Origin: Xanthostigma xanthostigma
Lineage: Eukaryota; Arthropoda; Insecta; Raphidioptera; Raphidiidae
Assembly: GCA_963575645.1 (NCBI GenBank)
Contig: OY754464.1
Coordinates: 44,320,192 to 44,384,191 of the forward strand
Reading direction: 5' to 3'
Length of the DNA: 64,000 nt
This document shows positions 1 through 10,342 of this stretch, in pieces (position 1 is the stretch's first letter; every line of letters begins with the position of its first letter). The notes under the pieces were generated by a model. It saw only the letters and a program-made list of their open reading frames with translations, did not search any database and had not been told where the DNA came from. The position numbers and the translations under genes are program-made.

Positions 1-108
1 CAATAGAATTGTACCCTTACACTAAATTTCTAGGTCTATATAATATAGACAATAAATTAGATTGAAATTTGAAAGTTTCACATTGAGTCAATAATCAACA
101 AAATTTCG

Positions 109-1240
109 AAATTTACATACGCTCTTAGAGTATTACAAAATAATGTATCGGATGAAATTCTAATAGACGTATTTAACGCTTACGTTCAATCCGCGATAAG
201 ATTTGGTATAATCTTCTGGGGACACACTACATCAGTCTTAAATATCTTTAAAAAAGTGGTCTTCGCACCATCAACCGATCAAATTCAAGAGAGCATTGTA
301 GACCTTTGCTTAAGAAATTCAAAGTATTTACGGTATTCAACGTTTATATACAGTCTGTCCCCGGATTGAGTTCAGAATAGGTGAGATTGACCAAAAATTT
401 TCGAATTGAAATTTCATATTTTAGGATTCCGCACTGCTTTTTAGTTTACTTTCGATTTTTTAAATCCAGTAGGCCTTTACAGTTGAGCAAAACCTCTTTT
501 CATTTCAGGTAAAGTACTTTTTCCGTTCAGAGTACGCAAAAGTGTCACTAAGAAAAGTTGTTCACAGTGAAAAATTTTGGCGTTATGCAAATTTTCAGAA
601 TGATCGGTCTACTTTGATAATAGAAGTAGAAAATAGGAGAATAATATTTATTATTAACGATTTTTATTTATTTATTTATTTTATTTATTTATTTATACCC
701 TATAAACAGGCAAGGACTAATTATATGTAGGTTACCATATAATGAAAACATATATAAATCTTAGATGAGAAAACAGGATGATCAGAAATGTTCAAATTAA
801 AATTCAAATTTTTAGTTTATCAAAAAAATAAATTAAACTCCAATTACTTTCAAAGCAGGGCGGAATCCAAAGATATGAAATTCCAATTCGAAAATTTTTG
901 GTCAATCTCACCTATTGTGAACTCAATCCGGGGACACGCTGTATATGAATGTTCAGTGTTTGTGAAGAGAAATCCTGATATTTTCTCCCAGTACTTACCA
1001 CAACATGGCTACAACACGAGACACAAAGGCAATTTAACATTAAATCAATCAAAAAAGAATCAAACATATAAAAGTGTTGTTAACAATTGCATTAAATTCA
1101 TAACCATTTAACACCCGATTTAAAAGCAGTACCCATCGGTATGTTTTTAAAAAAAAAACTAAAAAACATTTTGAAACAGGGCTGCAGATATTCCATACAA
1201 GAATTTATTGAAAATTTTTAACTTTTTATGTTAATTTACA
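109..1240 (+). mobile_element. Jockey/CR1-type LINE, 3' part of ORF2, split by a MITE
   Basis: This is the 3' end of a non-LTR retrotransposon. One open frame from about 109 to 345 encodes the region after the reverse transcriptase palm, including SAIRFGIIFWGH. The frame resumes at 946 with YECSVFVKRN and HGYNTRHKGN, the typical C-terminal end of Jockey/CR1-type ORF2 proteins, and stops at about 1111. If the segment 351-941 plus one TATA copy is taken out, the frame runs on as STFIYECSVF. The 5' part is outside the window or missing. A related piece lies at 33.97-34.34 kb on the minus strand. Family assignment is from remembered motifs; the exact clade is uncertain. Confidence 0.75.
351..941. 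mobile_element. MITE with CAG...CTG ends and TATA target duplication, inserted in the LINE
   Basis: Inverted repeats of roughly 88 bp face each other: the left one starts CAGTCTGTCCCCGGATTGAG and the right one ends in its near complement, ...CCGGGGACACGCTG. TATA flanks both sides (347-350 and 942-945). Removing the element and one TATA restores the LINE reading frame, which confirms the boundaries. The interior holds a short TTTA microsatellite (about 656-700) and no transposase. TATA could also be read as a TA target plus TIRs starting TACAG, so a Tc1/mariner relative is possible. Confidence 0.85.
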
Positions 1241-1274
1241 TTTTATACTTTATACTTGACACATTCAATGTACC

Positions 1275-2190
1275 AGTACCTGGGTGACCGAGCTTTGCTC
1301 GGAAAGTTAAATAAAATACTGATATGCTGATATCGCCAAAACTATGAGAACCGTAGGTTCTCTGTCGCTTCCCTTTGTGGAGCCTACGTCTCCACCTTTG
1401 TTACAGTCTTACCTCGCGGGGTTGCGCCCCGCTTAGTTGTAAACGACACTAGTCGAGCCTTCGGCTCTCCATATAAGAACCGTAGGTTCTCTGGGGAAGC
1501 TTCTCTTTCCTTTGTGGAGCCTACGTCTCCACCTTTGTTACAGGCTTAACTCGCGGGGCTGCGCCCCGCTCGGTTGTAAACAACACTAGTCGAGCCTTCG
1601 GCTCTCCATATAAGAACCGTAGGTTCTCTGGGGCAGCTTCGCTTCCTTTTGTGGAGCAATAAGATATTGCTGAAACAGTTTGACTCCTTTGTGGAGAGGA
1701 TTGTCGGCCCTTATGGCAATCCGGTACTTGTAAAACTGATTCGCCGTCATCTTGATCTATGATATTGCATCTTTCGCTTCAAATTTAGGTTAAAAATTTA
1801 TTTATTAAAATTACTCACCTATAATTATAATTGTTTTTAACTTTCTTTCAAATATGTATTTATTTTAAGTCTCACTTGGATAGTAATTAAAGATTAACTG
1901 TCATAATATTTTGAAAACAATTGTTTCATTGTATAAAATTCCAAAACCTACTTACAATATTTAAGTATTTTCATACGTCAAAAAATTGATTTTCATAATG
2001 ATAAAATTTGTAAGAAAACGATTTTTTCGAGAGATGAGACCTAGCTAAAACGATTTTTTGCCCCCCCCCAAAATTCCTTTTCAGTAAATTTCATCCAAAT
2101 CGTTAGGGCCATTTTCGAGAAAATATTTAGGGACATAGGTACATAGTTAGGTAGATACAAGATTAGCTCGTTTAATAATATAGGGATGTA
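1275..2190 (-). mobile_element. Hairpin-rich Helitron-like interspersed element, copy A
   Basis: This copy matches, in reverse orientation, segments at 40.26-40.66 kb and 61.8-63.93 kb. In element orientation it ends with the hairpin CCGAGCAAAGCTCGG followed by TCACCCAGGTACT, a layout like a Helitron 3' terminus, but no terminal CTRR was found, so the class is uncertain. The GC-rich part (about 1347-1700) is a 130-137 bp unit repeated about 2.5 times. The rest (about 1740-2190) is AT-rich. No coding capacity was seen. Confidence 0.6.
1347..1660. repeat. Tandem GC-rich units, each with four short hairpins
   Basis: Units start with GAACCGTAGGTTC at 1347, 1477 and 1614. Each full unit holds four self-complementary blocks: GAACCGTAGGTTC, GTGGAG...CTCCAC, GCGGGG...CCCCGC and GAGCCTTCGGCTC. 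The last has the C(UUCG)G tetraloop known to be unusually stable in RNA. The block is far more GC-rich than the surrounding DNA. Confidence 0.85.
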
Positions 2191-2208
2191 CTGTTCTGAA
2201 TATAGAAA

Positions 2209-2231
2209 TATTATTATTATTATTATTATTG
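2209..2231. repeat. (ATT)n microsatellite
   Basis: A short run of ATT triplets adjoining the end of the hairpin-rich element. Confidence 0.9.
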
Positions 2232-2480
2232 AGCTGTCAAATTATTGTCACGTGTCGGTGTTTTCTACATAGTGTAATTAATATGAAGTTGCCGTTTCCC
2301 TCTGTCCATGGTTTCCGCTTACTTCTTCTAAACAACGCAACTGATTTTGAAACGGTTTCACAAATAGAAAGAGCGTTAAACGAGGAAGATTTGTATACCT
2401 ATATAATTTGTAAATATTTCGTACTAAATATCGCTGCAATATGAGTGTTTAGTCAAAAATCACTATCACTACATCTATAT

Positions 2481-2771
2481 TGTGTGAGTCGGGAAAACTT
2501 TTTCAGGGGTTTTTCCGACTCACACAATCCACTAAAATCGGAAACGGGATGAATTGAGAATCAAACAGCGGTTCTCGATGGCATCAAATAGAAGTGAAAC
2601 TTCTAGCTGCAAATCATACGATTGCATTTAGATAAGTGGAGAAAATGTGTTACGAGATAGTTTTACGTTCAAATATTTTGTCTGTACAAGTTAATCTAAA
2701 CGTGAGACTATCTCGTCACACATTTTTTCCAAATGCAATCGTATGATTTCCAACTAGAAGTTTCACTTCTG
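2481..2771. repeat. Two hairpins: short stem at 2481-2525 and foldback at 2590-2771
   Basis: The first has a stem of about 17 bp reading TGTGTGAGTCGGGAAAA on one side. The second has arms of about 78 bp (2590-2667 and 2695-2771) starting AGAAGTGAAACTTCTA with a short AT-rich loop. The second looks like a small foldback MITE. No clear target duplication was found. Confidence 0.7.
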
Positions 2772-3022
2772 TAATGCGTTCTCGTAACACAGTTTTATTT
2801 TTTTCGTAGGTTTACTGCAAATAATAAATAAGAAAACACAAGCAGATAACAAAATTTTTGCAGGTTTACTGCAAATATTGTTTTTTTATTTTCGCAGGTT
2901 TACTGGAAATATATTGTTTTTTTAGCTCAAGTATTATTCTAATAAATTATTCGAAAATTGTAAATATAATAGGTACCTATACTTAAAAATTAAAAAAAAG
3001 AAATAAAAACAAATTATTGCGC

Positions 3023-3092
3023 GCACCTGACGGTAATCGAACCCGGGCCGGCCGCATGGTAAGCCAACATTCTACCACTGAGCTACCAATGC
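3023..3092 (-). pseudogene. tRNA-Gly-like sequence (pseudogene or SINE head)
   Basis: On the minus strand 70 nt begin GCATTGGTAGCTCAGTGG and contain GGGTTCGATTACC. These match the A and B boxes of RNA polymerase III promoters, and the layout matches insect tRNA-Gly. The acceptor stem pairs in six of seven positions with two G-U pairs. The anticodon stem is mismatched and the anticodon position reads ACC instead of GCC. A run of T follows. It is more likely a decayed tRNA copy or SINE head than a working tRNA. Confidence 0.55.
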
Positions 3093-3282
3093 TTACGAAG
3101 TTTATAGTTACTATAAGAGCCATTAAATTTCGTGACAATAGGATATATGCATGAGACTCCAAATTGGTTTAAATTTTTATTTCGAAATATATTTTAGTTC
3201 CTGATCATATCGTAATGGTTACTTTATTAATCTTATCACTGAAAAAAATACAAATAATAACCAGTGGGAGTATATGCCCAAG

Positions 3283-4950
3283 TAATTCAAGAATTACAAG
3301 GCGCGAAATTTTACGTCATATACCCCGGTGTTTTGTTTGAAAATCGGTGTATATATTTAACGACACTTGGAGCTTAATATAGTATAACTTAATTTACTTA
3401 TTCTAAGAAAAAAATAACAGTTGATAATAATGAAACACAGAAAGGAAAATATAATTTTAATAATTTCATGGTTCTCTATGTAATATGTTATTGTGTAATG
3501 CAAAAATTAAACAAAAAACTACCTAACTAACAAAAGAACTACAGATTTTTTTTTCAAAATATTTCTGAAATTATGAGTTTAAAAAAAAATTCATAACTTT
3601 CTTGTAAAAATAGATAGAAAAATGAACCGTTATGAAAAGTACCCAATTATTATATAAAAACAACTTTATGGGATATATGCGCCCACTTTAGCTCAAAGAA
3701 TTTTTTACAAAACTTTCTTTAAAATAGAAAAATAAAACATTATAAAAAGTATACCATTATTATATAAAAAACAACTATGGCATGTATCTCTTTTGCGCAT
3801 GCGCCGATTTTTCCCAAAAATTATACAAAACTCTTGTAAAAATAGATCGAATAATAAACTGTTACGAAAAGTATACCGTTGTTATATACAAACAACTTTA
3901 TAACTTATACCTCTTCTGCGCATGCGCCGACTTTCCCTCAAAAAAAACATTTTACAAAACTTTCTTATAAAGTAAAATAATAAAATATTATAAAAAGTAC
4001 ACCATTATTATATAAAAAACAACTATGGCATGCATCTCTTTTGCGCATGCGCCGATTTTTCCCAAAAATCATACAAAACTCTTGTAAAAATAGATCGAAT
4101 AATAAACTGTTATGAAAAGTATACCATTGTTATATACAAACAACTTTATAACTTATACCTCTTGCTCTTCTGCGCATGCGCTGACTTTCCCTCAAAAAAC
4201 TTTTTATAAATCTTTCTTGTAAAATAGAATAATAAAACATTATAAAAAGTACACCATTATTATATAAAAAACAACTATGGCATGTATCTCTTTTGCGCAT
4301 TAGCCGATTTTCCCCAAAAAATTTACAAAAAATTTCTAGTAAAAATAGATAGAATAAAAACCGTTTTAAAAACTATATTATTATTATATAAAACAACATT
4401 ATAAGAGATATATTCTTTTACGCATGCGCCGATGTTCCCCAAAAACAATAGGCTACTTCATATTTGCATATCAAACATCCTCCCAAAATTTGGTTTCAAT
4501 CCACCCATCCGTGGTGTCGGAATAATATGAAATGTCAAAAGTGACGTTGCATCTGTCAAAGTATTAAGTTCTAATAATTAGTTATTCAAATTGTTAACTC
4601 AGAAGGCGTTGCATTTCACAAATATTTCAAATGGCATCCGTTTTTGAACAAATGCTATCTTTTTGTTTTATTATTGTCATAAATAAAATTATCGACCAAT
4701 TTTATTTTAAGACAACATACGCAATAATTAAATTACCATGTTATACCGTGCAACAGAGAGAGATAACCTAAAGATGTTTGTTATCGGTTATATCAGATTG
4801 AATTTATTTCTATATAAATGTGTATAAAAAACTGATTGGGCAAATTCTGTTGTACGAAATTTATGTAAAATTTTCTCCTCTTTCGTTTAAGACAGGTTTC
4901 GAACCGATCTGATTTAAATTGAGCGAGTTATAAGCGAAAAACTTCGTTTT
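3283..4950 (+). mobile_element. Interspersed element with internal 125-bp array, copy A
   Basis: Order: a leader containing AATTACAAGGCGCGAAATTT (about 3285-3330), an AT-rich stretch, the tandem array (about 3560-4450), a conserved segment with TTCATATTTGCATATCAAAC (about 4440-4520), and a tail about 4860-4950 containing AAATTTTCTCCTCTTTC. The leader-array-tail order recurs at 32.2-33.5 kb and, without a visible tail, at 54.98-56.7 kb. A minus-strand piece at 27.9-28.24 kb links the conserved segment to a Helitron-like CTAGT end, so this may be a Helitron family. That link is inference. Confidence 0.6.
3560..4450 (+). repeat. Tandem array A: about 125-bp units with TGCGCATGCGCCGA
   Basis: The 14-mer or a close variant starts at 3794, 3917, 4042, 4171, 4294 and 4420, spaced 123-129 bp, with a worn unit at about 3676. 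Units alternate between two types (one with GGCATG.ATCTCTTT before the motif, one with TTATACCTCTTC), giving a higher-order dimer of about 250 bp. The 10-bp core GCGCATGCGC is a perfect palindrome. Confidence 0.85.
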
Positions 4951-5289
4951 TTCTAAATTGCTCCCCTCTGGAGCAAAAATTCAAAAATCGGGCGACGTTT
5001 GGATCTAAGTTACCCGGAGACAAATCGAACAAAAAAAAGTTTTTTAAAATCGGTTAAGCCGTTTGGGCTGTACGCTGGATACAAAAAACGGGATCACAGA
5101 TTCACAGACAAAGCGAGTACATATAGGTGCTTTAGCTTACGCTATTCGCGCCTAAAAAAGAAATGTAGAAAATACGCACTATTTTCGAATTTTCAAAACA
5201 CAGCGTGACGTCAGAGTATATATCAACAACAGTTTCCATGACGACTGTGTCGTCTCACAGTAAGATGACGTCAGTATTTATAGTATAAG

Positions 5290-6137
5290 AGCTAGCAACA
5301 TCGCGAAAAAAAGAATTTTAAGACGGCTGATCTTTTGATATTCCTTTTCTTATTGAAGTTTGGTGGGGATGCGGCACGTCTAGCTGCTGGGAGCGGTTGC
5401 GTTTACCTGTGCGCATCCCATTTGTACAGGTACAAATTATAGGTACCTAATTTATATGTCATTTGCCACTTTTTAAGATGGCGTCGCCCTGGTAATTGAA
5501 TGTTAGTTATTATGTTATTAGTTGTGTTTACCAAAGTAGTGGAGATGATTGGGAAAAAAAAGCATTTTAATATAGCTGCAATTTTAGCATGATATACCTA
5601 GTTACGGTATCAAAGAACCTAAAATTAATTTGCCAGATAGAAATCAAGTTGCATAATAAGGAGCAAGACTAATTTAAATCTAGGAGACAGTAAATGATTT
5701 TGAATCTTAAATTGGTCTTGCTCCGTATTAAACAACTGAATTTAATTACTAAAATTATATCTGGCACGGAGTTAGCAACGACAAAACTGTCTGGCACTTT
5801 AAATTAATTTTCCTGAAAGGTTAACTAAATGTTATTATTTTTCCACTTTTGTCTTCACATAAACATATTTTTCTTTTTCGTTACTTATCACGACGAAATT
5901 TGGTTTGCCACTTTGGCAAACACAACTAATAACATAATAACAAACATTCCGTTACTAGGACAACGCCATCTTAATAAGTAGCAAATCGCTTTTGAACCTG
6001 TACAAATGGGATGCGCACAGGTAAACGCAATCGCTCGCAGCAGCCAGACGTGCCGCATCCTCATCAAACTTCAATAAGAAAAGGAATATCAAAAGATCAG
6101 CCGTCTTAAAATTCTTTCTCGAAAACGTTGGTAGCTT
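5290..6137. mobile_element. Foldback/MITE element with about 250-bp inverted arms
   Basis: Arms 5290-5550 and 5890-6137 match in opposite orientation, including GAATTTTAAGACGGCTGATC and GATGCGGCACGTCTAGCTG (one or two differences). The loop (about 5550-5890) has a second, smaller inverted repeat around 5656-5730 containing GGAGCAAGAC. No transposase is present. The arms differ at several positions, so the element is not recent. The target duplication could not be set. Confidence 0.75.
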
Positions 6138-6204
6138 TCGGACTATTACAGAAAACAACAAATAAACTTCATTTAGAACACTGTGATTTCGAACATTGAC
6201 AATT

Positions 6205-7027
6205 TGACATCAAGGTAGATATGCTGCATAGTTAGACATAGTGGTCTCAACCGCTGAATTTATACAAGAAATAAAGACATCGTAATTAATATCTCTATCA
6301 TTATATTTTTTGATCTCTTTTCCAATTATGTTTGAATATTCGGTCCAATTGGCATGTTTCGTGTTCCATATATAAAGGGGATTGATGACTGAATCTTTGG
6401 ATATGCTTTTTTGGTTTAGTTTTAAGACAATGGGAAAGTAATCAGATCCACAGGTTTCTTGCAGTCGTGACCAAGATAGTTTGCTTACTAAAGAACCGGA
6501 GCAAATGGAGACATCAACTGCGGATTTATTACAATTAGGACGCTTTAACAAGGTTTCTGATCCATTATTTAAAACAATTAAATCATTATCGTCAATGGCT
6601 CTAATAAGATTCTCTCCTTCCCTGTCCGCGTAGTCACACCCCCATGTAAAATAATGAGAGTTAAAGTCGCCCAAGAACAATATAGGGATTCTAAAGGTAT
6701 TTATCAGGTTATTCCAGAACTGAAGTGATGTGCTATGCTTAGGTGAACAGTATGTCGATATAATAATAAAAGACGATTCGCATTCAATTTGTACTGCACA
6801 TGTTTGAACTATATCATCGTTAAAATGGTCAAGATTGATTTGTTTACATGTAAAGACTTATGGATTAGAAAGGCAGAACCCCCTTTTCCATCGTTTATTT
6901 TTGCGGAAACTAGATTAAAATTATGTACAGAAAATTTTGTTTTAACATTAAACCAGGATTCAGATATGGCTACAATTTTGATCTTATTATCCCGGATAAG
7001 AATTTCCAGATTTGTTTTATTATTCAT
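6205..7027 (-). pseudogene. LINE ORF2 fragment, APE-like endonuclease, frameshifted
   Basis: The frame starts MNNKTNLEILIRDNK at 7027 and has the endonuclease motif IVAISESWFNV. It is continued in another frame from about 6830 (about one base lost near 6840) with IIISTYCSPKH, then FLGDFNSHYFTWGC and, near the end, SAVDVSICS and GSDYFPIVL. These are the N, GDFN, D and SDxxP(I/V) blocks of APE-type LINE endonucleases, which nick the target DNA to start reverse transcription. The reverse transcriptase is absent because the copy ends at about 6205. One frameshift is visible apart from the truncation. Confidence 0.8.
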
Positions 7028-7799
7028 TATTTAAGTTAGAAGTTTCCTTGTGTAAAGCAGGAAACGATTGAGTATTGTTAAAGTCTAATGGATTTAAAGC
7101 AGCTGCATACGAGTAATTTACTTTTTGAGTAGCTTCATAATAAGACAAATTCATGTCAGACATTTTTTGTTTAATGATCTTTTGTTTTTGGTATTCAGGA
7201 CAATTTTTGTCAGTTGCTACATGTTGACCGAAACAAAAAATACATTTGGGTGTATCCAAGTCACATTCTATATTTAGGTGCTGCTCACCGCATTTATTGC
7301 ACCTATTGTGACTTCGGCACTGCTTTTGCATGTGACCGTATCTGAGGCAATTAAAACATTGCACTACTCTTGGTATGAATGGGTCAACCTCACAAATCGT
7401 ACTATCCAATTTTATGTAGTGAGGAAGATTTTGACCAATAAATGTTACGAAAACTGTCTGAGTTTTAATTATATTGTCACTAACCTTCATTGTTACACGA
7501 TTGATTTTCTGGATTTTAAAAGGAGATTCGATATTTTCTTTTAAGTAATCATCACTCAGTACTGAGTCTACACCCTTCACAACGCCTGTCTTGAAGAGCA
7601 AATGGTTTGGAATATAACAATCAAGTTTTAAATCTGCTGATAATTGGCTATCAATTATATAGTTCGCGTCGTCTTTGCTTTTAAATTCTCTTTTAATTCC
7701 GTTGCGTCCTACGGACTTTATCGAGTAAGATCCCAGAGCCGCCAGACACAACCTATTTTTAAATAAATGAAACCTTACGTTTTGAGTAGTGTTTTATGT
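7020..7799 (-). CDS. LINE ORF1 fragment, zinc-knuckle nucleic-acid-binding protein
   Basis: About 260 codons are open with no ATG at the 5' end, so the N-terminus is missing; the frame can be followed up to about 7799. The C-terminal half has three zinc knuckles: CFNCLRYGHMQKQC, CNKCGEQHLNIEC and CIFCFGQHVATDKNC. This is the arrangement of Jockey/I-group ORF1 proteins, which coat the element RNA and act as chaperones in the ribonucleoprotein. The N-terminal half, with IKSVGRNGIKREFKS, corresponds to the RNA-binding part. The stop overlaps the ORF2 start. A host gene is unlikely because the next frame is a LINE endonuclease. Confidence 0.8.
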
Positions 7800-7854
7800 A
7801 CTTAGAACGCTTGGCGTTGTGACAAATGTACAGGTACCAGGTGAGAAAGGTGAG

Positions 7855-8050
7855 TAAAAATAAGAGTAACTTTACTTAAGTTTAAATGGATGATATTTAT
7901 ATATGTTTTGTAAAATATCACTATAAATTAGTATCCAGTATCGCCAGACACTTTCCGTTGACCACAACTTCTGACAGACGCTTTAAAGCTCAGAGAAAAA
8001 TGAATGAACTTTACTTATTTTTAAATGCTTGATTTTTATATATGTTATTC
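7855..8050. repeat. Two diverged direct repeats, about 160-bp spacing
   Basis: AACTTTACTTAAGTTTAAAT near 7870 recurs near 8010 as a close variant, each followed by GATTTTTATATATGTT-like sequence. It may be part of an unknown interspersed repeat. Confidence 0.45.
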
Positions 8051-8159
8051 AGACAACTATTACAAAATTATATTTCAACAGCCAGACAAATTGGAATGAC
8101 CAAACATCCCCTCAGACGTAAAAAATAGTCAGCCATGTGCGCACAACGCATACTGTATT

Positions 8160-8410
8160 TCAGATACATTTTTTCTTTTGTTGCTCATTCGCAAGGGTCT
8201 TCGATGGAGACCTTAACCCTCAATTTGCGCATTCTCCAAACTACCCCGCTCACCGCCATCTTGGATTTTGTTTTTTTTCTTCAATTGCTCATATCTCGCG
8301 TTCTAATAATCCTACAGCAATCGTTCTGGGGTCGTTGGACTCGTTAGGATTTACTCTTTAATTGAATGTCTATCAAGTAAAACTCTCTAATGTACTGGAA
8401 AAAAGTTCAT
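8160..8410 (+). repeat. Interspersed repeat, partner of 60.46-60.72 kb
   Basis: About 250 bp, including GGTCTTCGATGGAGACCTTA and CTCATATCTCGCGTTCTAAT, recur in the same orientation at 60455-60715 with about 10% differences. No coding sense or ends were recognised. Short open frames across it are not convincing. Confidence 0.7.
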
Positions 8411-8734
8411 GAATTTTGATTTCATAAAAGTTGATCTGACTGTTTTCAAATAACATTATAAGGACGAAAAAATATTACCTATTAATAGTACTGACTAAAT
8501 GAATTCCTTTTTTAAGAATGAAATAAAACGAAATCAAACCACATATGACTCAAGATTAAGGGGGGGGAGTCCGAACTCCTTGGACCACTCCCGTTTTTAC
8601 GCAACTGCTGTGTGTAATTACGTAGTGGTTATTATACATCGAAGCTCAGCCTTGATGTAATTATTTCTCTCTAAGATGAAATCTCGAGAATAAAAACTGA
8701 TGTCGACTCCATTAGGATGTCAATCGAAGGGTAT
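8411..8734. other. Unassigned AT-rich sequence
   Basis: No reading frame, repeat partner or motif was recognised here. Confidence 0.5.
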
Positions 8735-8940
8735 TATTTAATATAATCAATTTTTACAAATTAAACCCGAGAAATATTTTTCTAAAAATCCTAAAATACA
8801 CTTTTTGCAATCTTTTTGTTTGAATAAAAAAAATTATTTTAACAAAAAGACTGCAAAAAAGTTATAGGATTTTTGGATAAATATTTCTCGGATTTAATTT
8901 GTTAAATACCTACATATATCCGAGTATTATTCAATATTAA
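8735..8940. repeat. Hairpin element with about 70-bp arms
   Basis: AATTAAACCCGAGAAATATT (about 8760) pairs with AATATTTCTCGGATTTAATT (about 8880). The arms continue inward through GGATTTTT/AAAAATCC and TTTGCAATCTTTTTGTT and its complement. Small loop. A foldback MITE is likely; no target duplication was seen. Confidence 0.7.
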
Positions 8941-9308
8941 AGCTAGTCGTGTGGACCTCAAGGGTCGCACTTGTAGAGTCCCAAAAAACGACTCACCTCA
9001 AGGCTTAATTAACAATTTCTAACTGTATGGTGCATTTACGAATTGACAGTTCTTTATTAACTTTTGAGCTCTAAAAATCAACAATAATGCACGCACAATG
9101 TAATAAAATTGCCCGATGAATATAAACACACAAATGTTTAAGTCAATTTGGAAAAAAAAACTGTACAGCCTACCTCAGTGCAGAGGGATCACATGAAGTG
9201 TAAATCAAAATCTTCAGAGGACTTTAACTCCATAACAAAGTATTTGCGGACCTACGCCCATAGAAACTGTTTTTTTATATATATGTGCACCCTAAACAAG
9301 ATCTTATA
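8941..9308. other. Unassigned sequence
   Basis: It holds TCAAGGGTCGCACTTGT and AAGGCTTAATT, which recall the repeat at 21.64-21.86 kb and 56.76-56.98 kb, but no clear boundaries. No gene was seen. Confidence 0.4.
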
Positions 9309-10183
9309 GTCAGAATTCCCGTCGGCAAAAATTTTATTGATACATACTCTCTCCAAACTTTGTATATGGCTTCATTAGGCCTAGTCTGACACCTATTTCC
9401 TCTATGACTTTTCTTGATTTTGGGACGTTTTCCCTATAAAGTATTCTAAACATGTCGTTTTGACGACAGGTAAAAATTTATACATACTGTTTGGTTTTTT
9501 AATTGGATAGCTTAAAAACTTCAACCAAAACGCTAAAATAATGTTCTCTGACAAATAACATGAGCCATTTAAAATGTCTGACACCTCGAATATGTCGAAA
9601 AAACGACTATAAGAAAATTTATGAATAACCAGCTGATTTTCTCAGTATCTTATATTTGAACACTGCAAAATCAAATTATCATATTGTCTGACGGGGATAG
9701 TTTTCCTTTTTTCCAGTCTGACGCGTCAAAGTTGTCGATTTCATGACTATAAAAAAATTTATTAATAACCGTTAGACATTAAAATATGATACGTAGAAAA
9801 GTATTTTATATGAAAATTTGATTTTGCAGTGTTCAAATATAAGATACTGAGAAAATCAGCTGGTTATTCATAAATTTTCTTATAGTCGTTTTTTCGACAT
9901 ATTCGAGGTGTCAGATATTTTAAATGGCTCATGTTATTTGTCAGAGAACATTATTTTAGCGTTTTGGTTGAAGTTTTTAACCTATCCAATTAAAAAACCA
10001 AACAGTATGTATAAATTTTTACATGTCGTCAAAACGACATGTTTAGGAAACTTTATAGGGAAAACGCCCCAAAATCAAGAAAAGTCATAGAGGAAATAGG
10101 TGTCAGACTAGGTCTAATGAAGTCATATACAAACTTTGGGGAGAGTATGTATCAATAAAATTTTTGCCGACGGGCACTCTGAC
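9309..10183. mobile_element. 875-bp palindromic foldback element
   Basis: Arms 9309-9680 and about 9812-10183 are inverted copies with only a few differences, starting GTCAGAATTCCCGTCGGCAA on the left. The flanks allow a 3-bp TTA duplication if the ends are read as TAGTCAG...CTGACTA. Inside each arm GTCTGACAC-like blocks recur, two of them followed by TGTCGA and a GACTATAA-like stretch, so the arm itself grew from about 140-bp subunits. The similar short reading frames in the two arms are mirror images of the same DNA and not genes. Confidence 0.85.
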
Positions 10184-10342
10184 TATTATACGTAACTATT
10201 TATTAGAGCTGTATGTATTCGTTACCGAGTAACGGGTACATCGTCTGACTTGAAGTAACAAATCATTACTTACAAATTCATTTCGTTACTCGCATTTGTC
10301 GTATCCATGTAGTTTGGTCAATAAGTGCTCATAAGGGGAATG

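Larger units (their letters stand above)
6205..7799 (-). mobile_element. Jockey-type LINE, ORF1 plus endonuclease part of ORF2
   Basis: A non-LTR retrotransposon running from about 7799 down to about 6205. It keeps ORF1 with three CCHC zinc knuckles and the start of ORF2 with the APE-type endonuclease. It is cut off at the 5' side inside ORF1 and at the 3' side before the reverse transcriptase. ORF1 ends and ORF2 starts in an overlap (ATGAATAA), common in LINEs. The reverse transcriptase pieces elsewhere in the window could come from related copies. Confidence 0.85.

Noticed and set aside
3023-3092. Functional tRNA-Gly
   Set aside because: The anticodon stem has mismatches and the acceptor stem one mismatch with two G-U pairs; a pseudogene or SINE head fits better.
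3560-4450. CRISPR-like array
   Set aside because: The whole unit of about 125 bp repeats, not a short repeat with unique spacers, and the context is eukaryotic.
9402-10090. Two similar 60-codon frames starting MSDILNGSCYLSEN on opposite strands
   Set aside because: They are the same DNA read in the two arms of a palindrome. Similarity follows from the inverted repeat and gives no evidence of coding.
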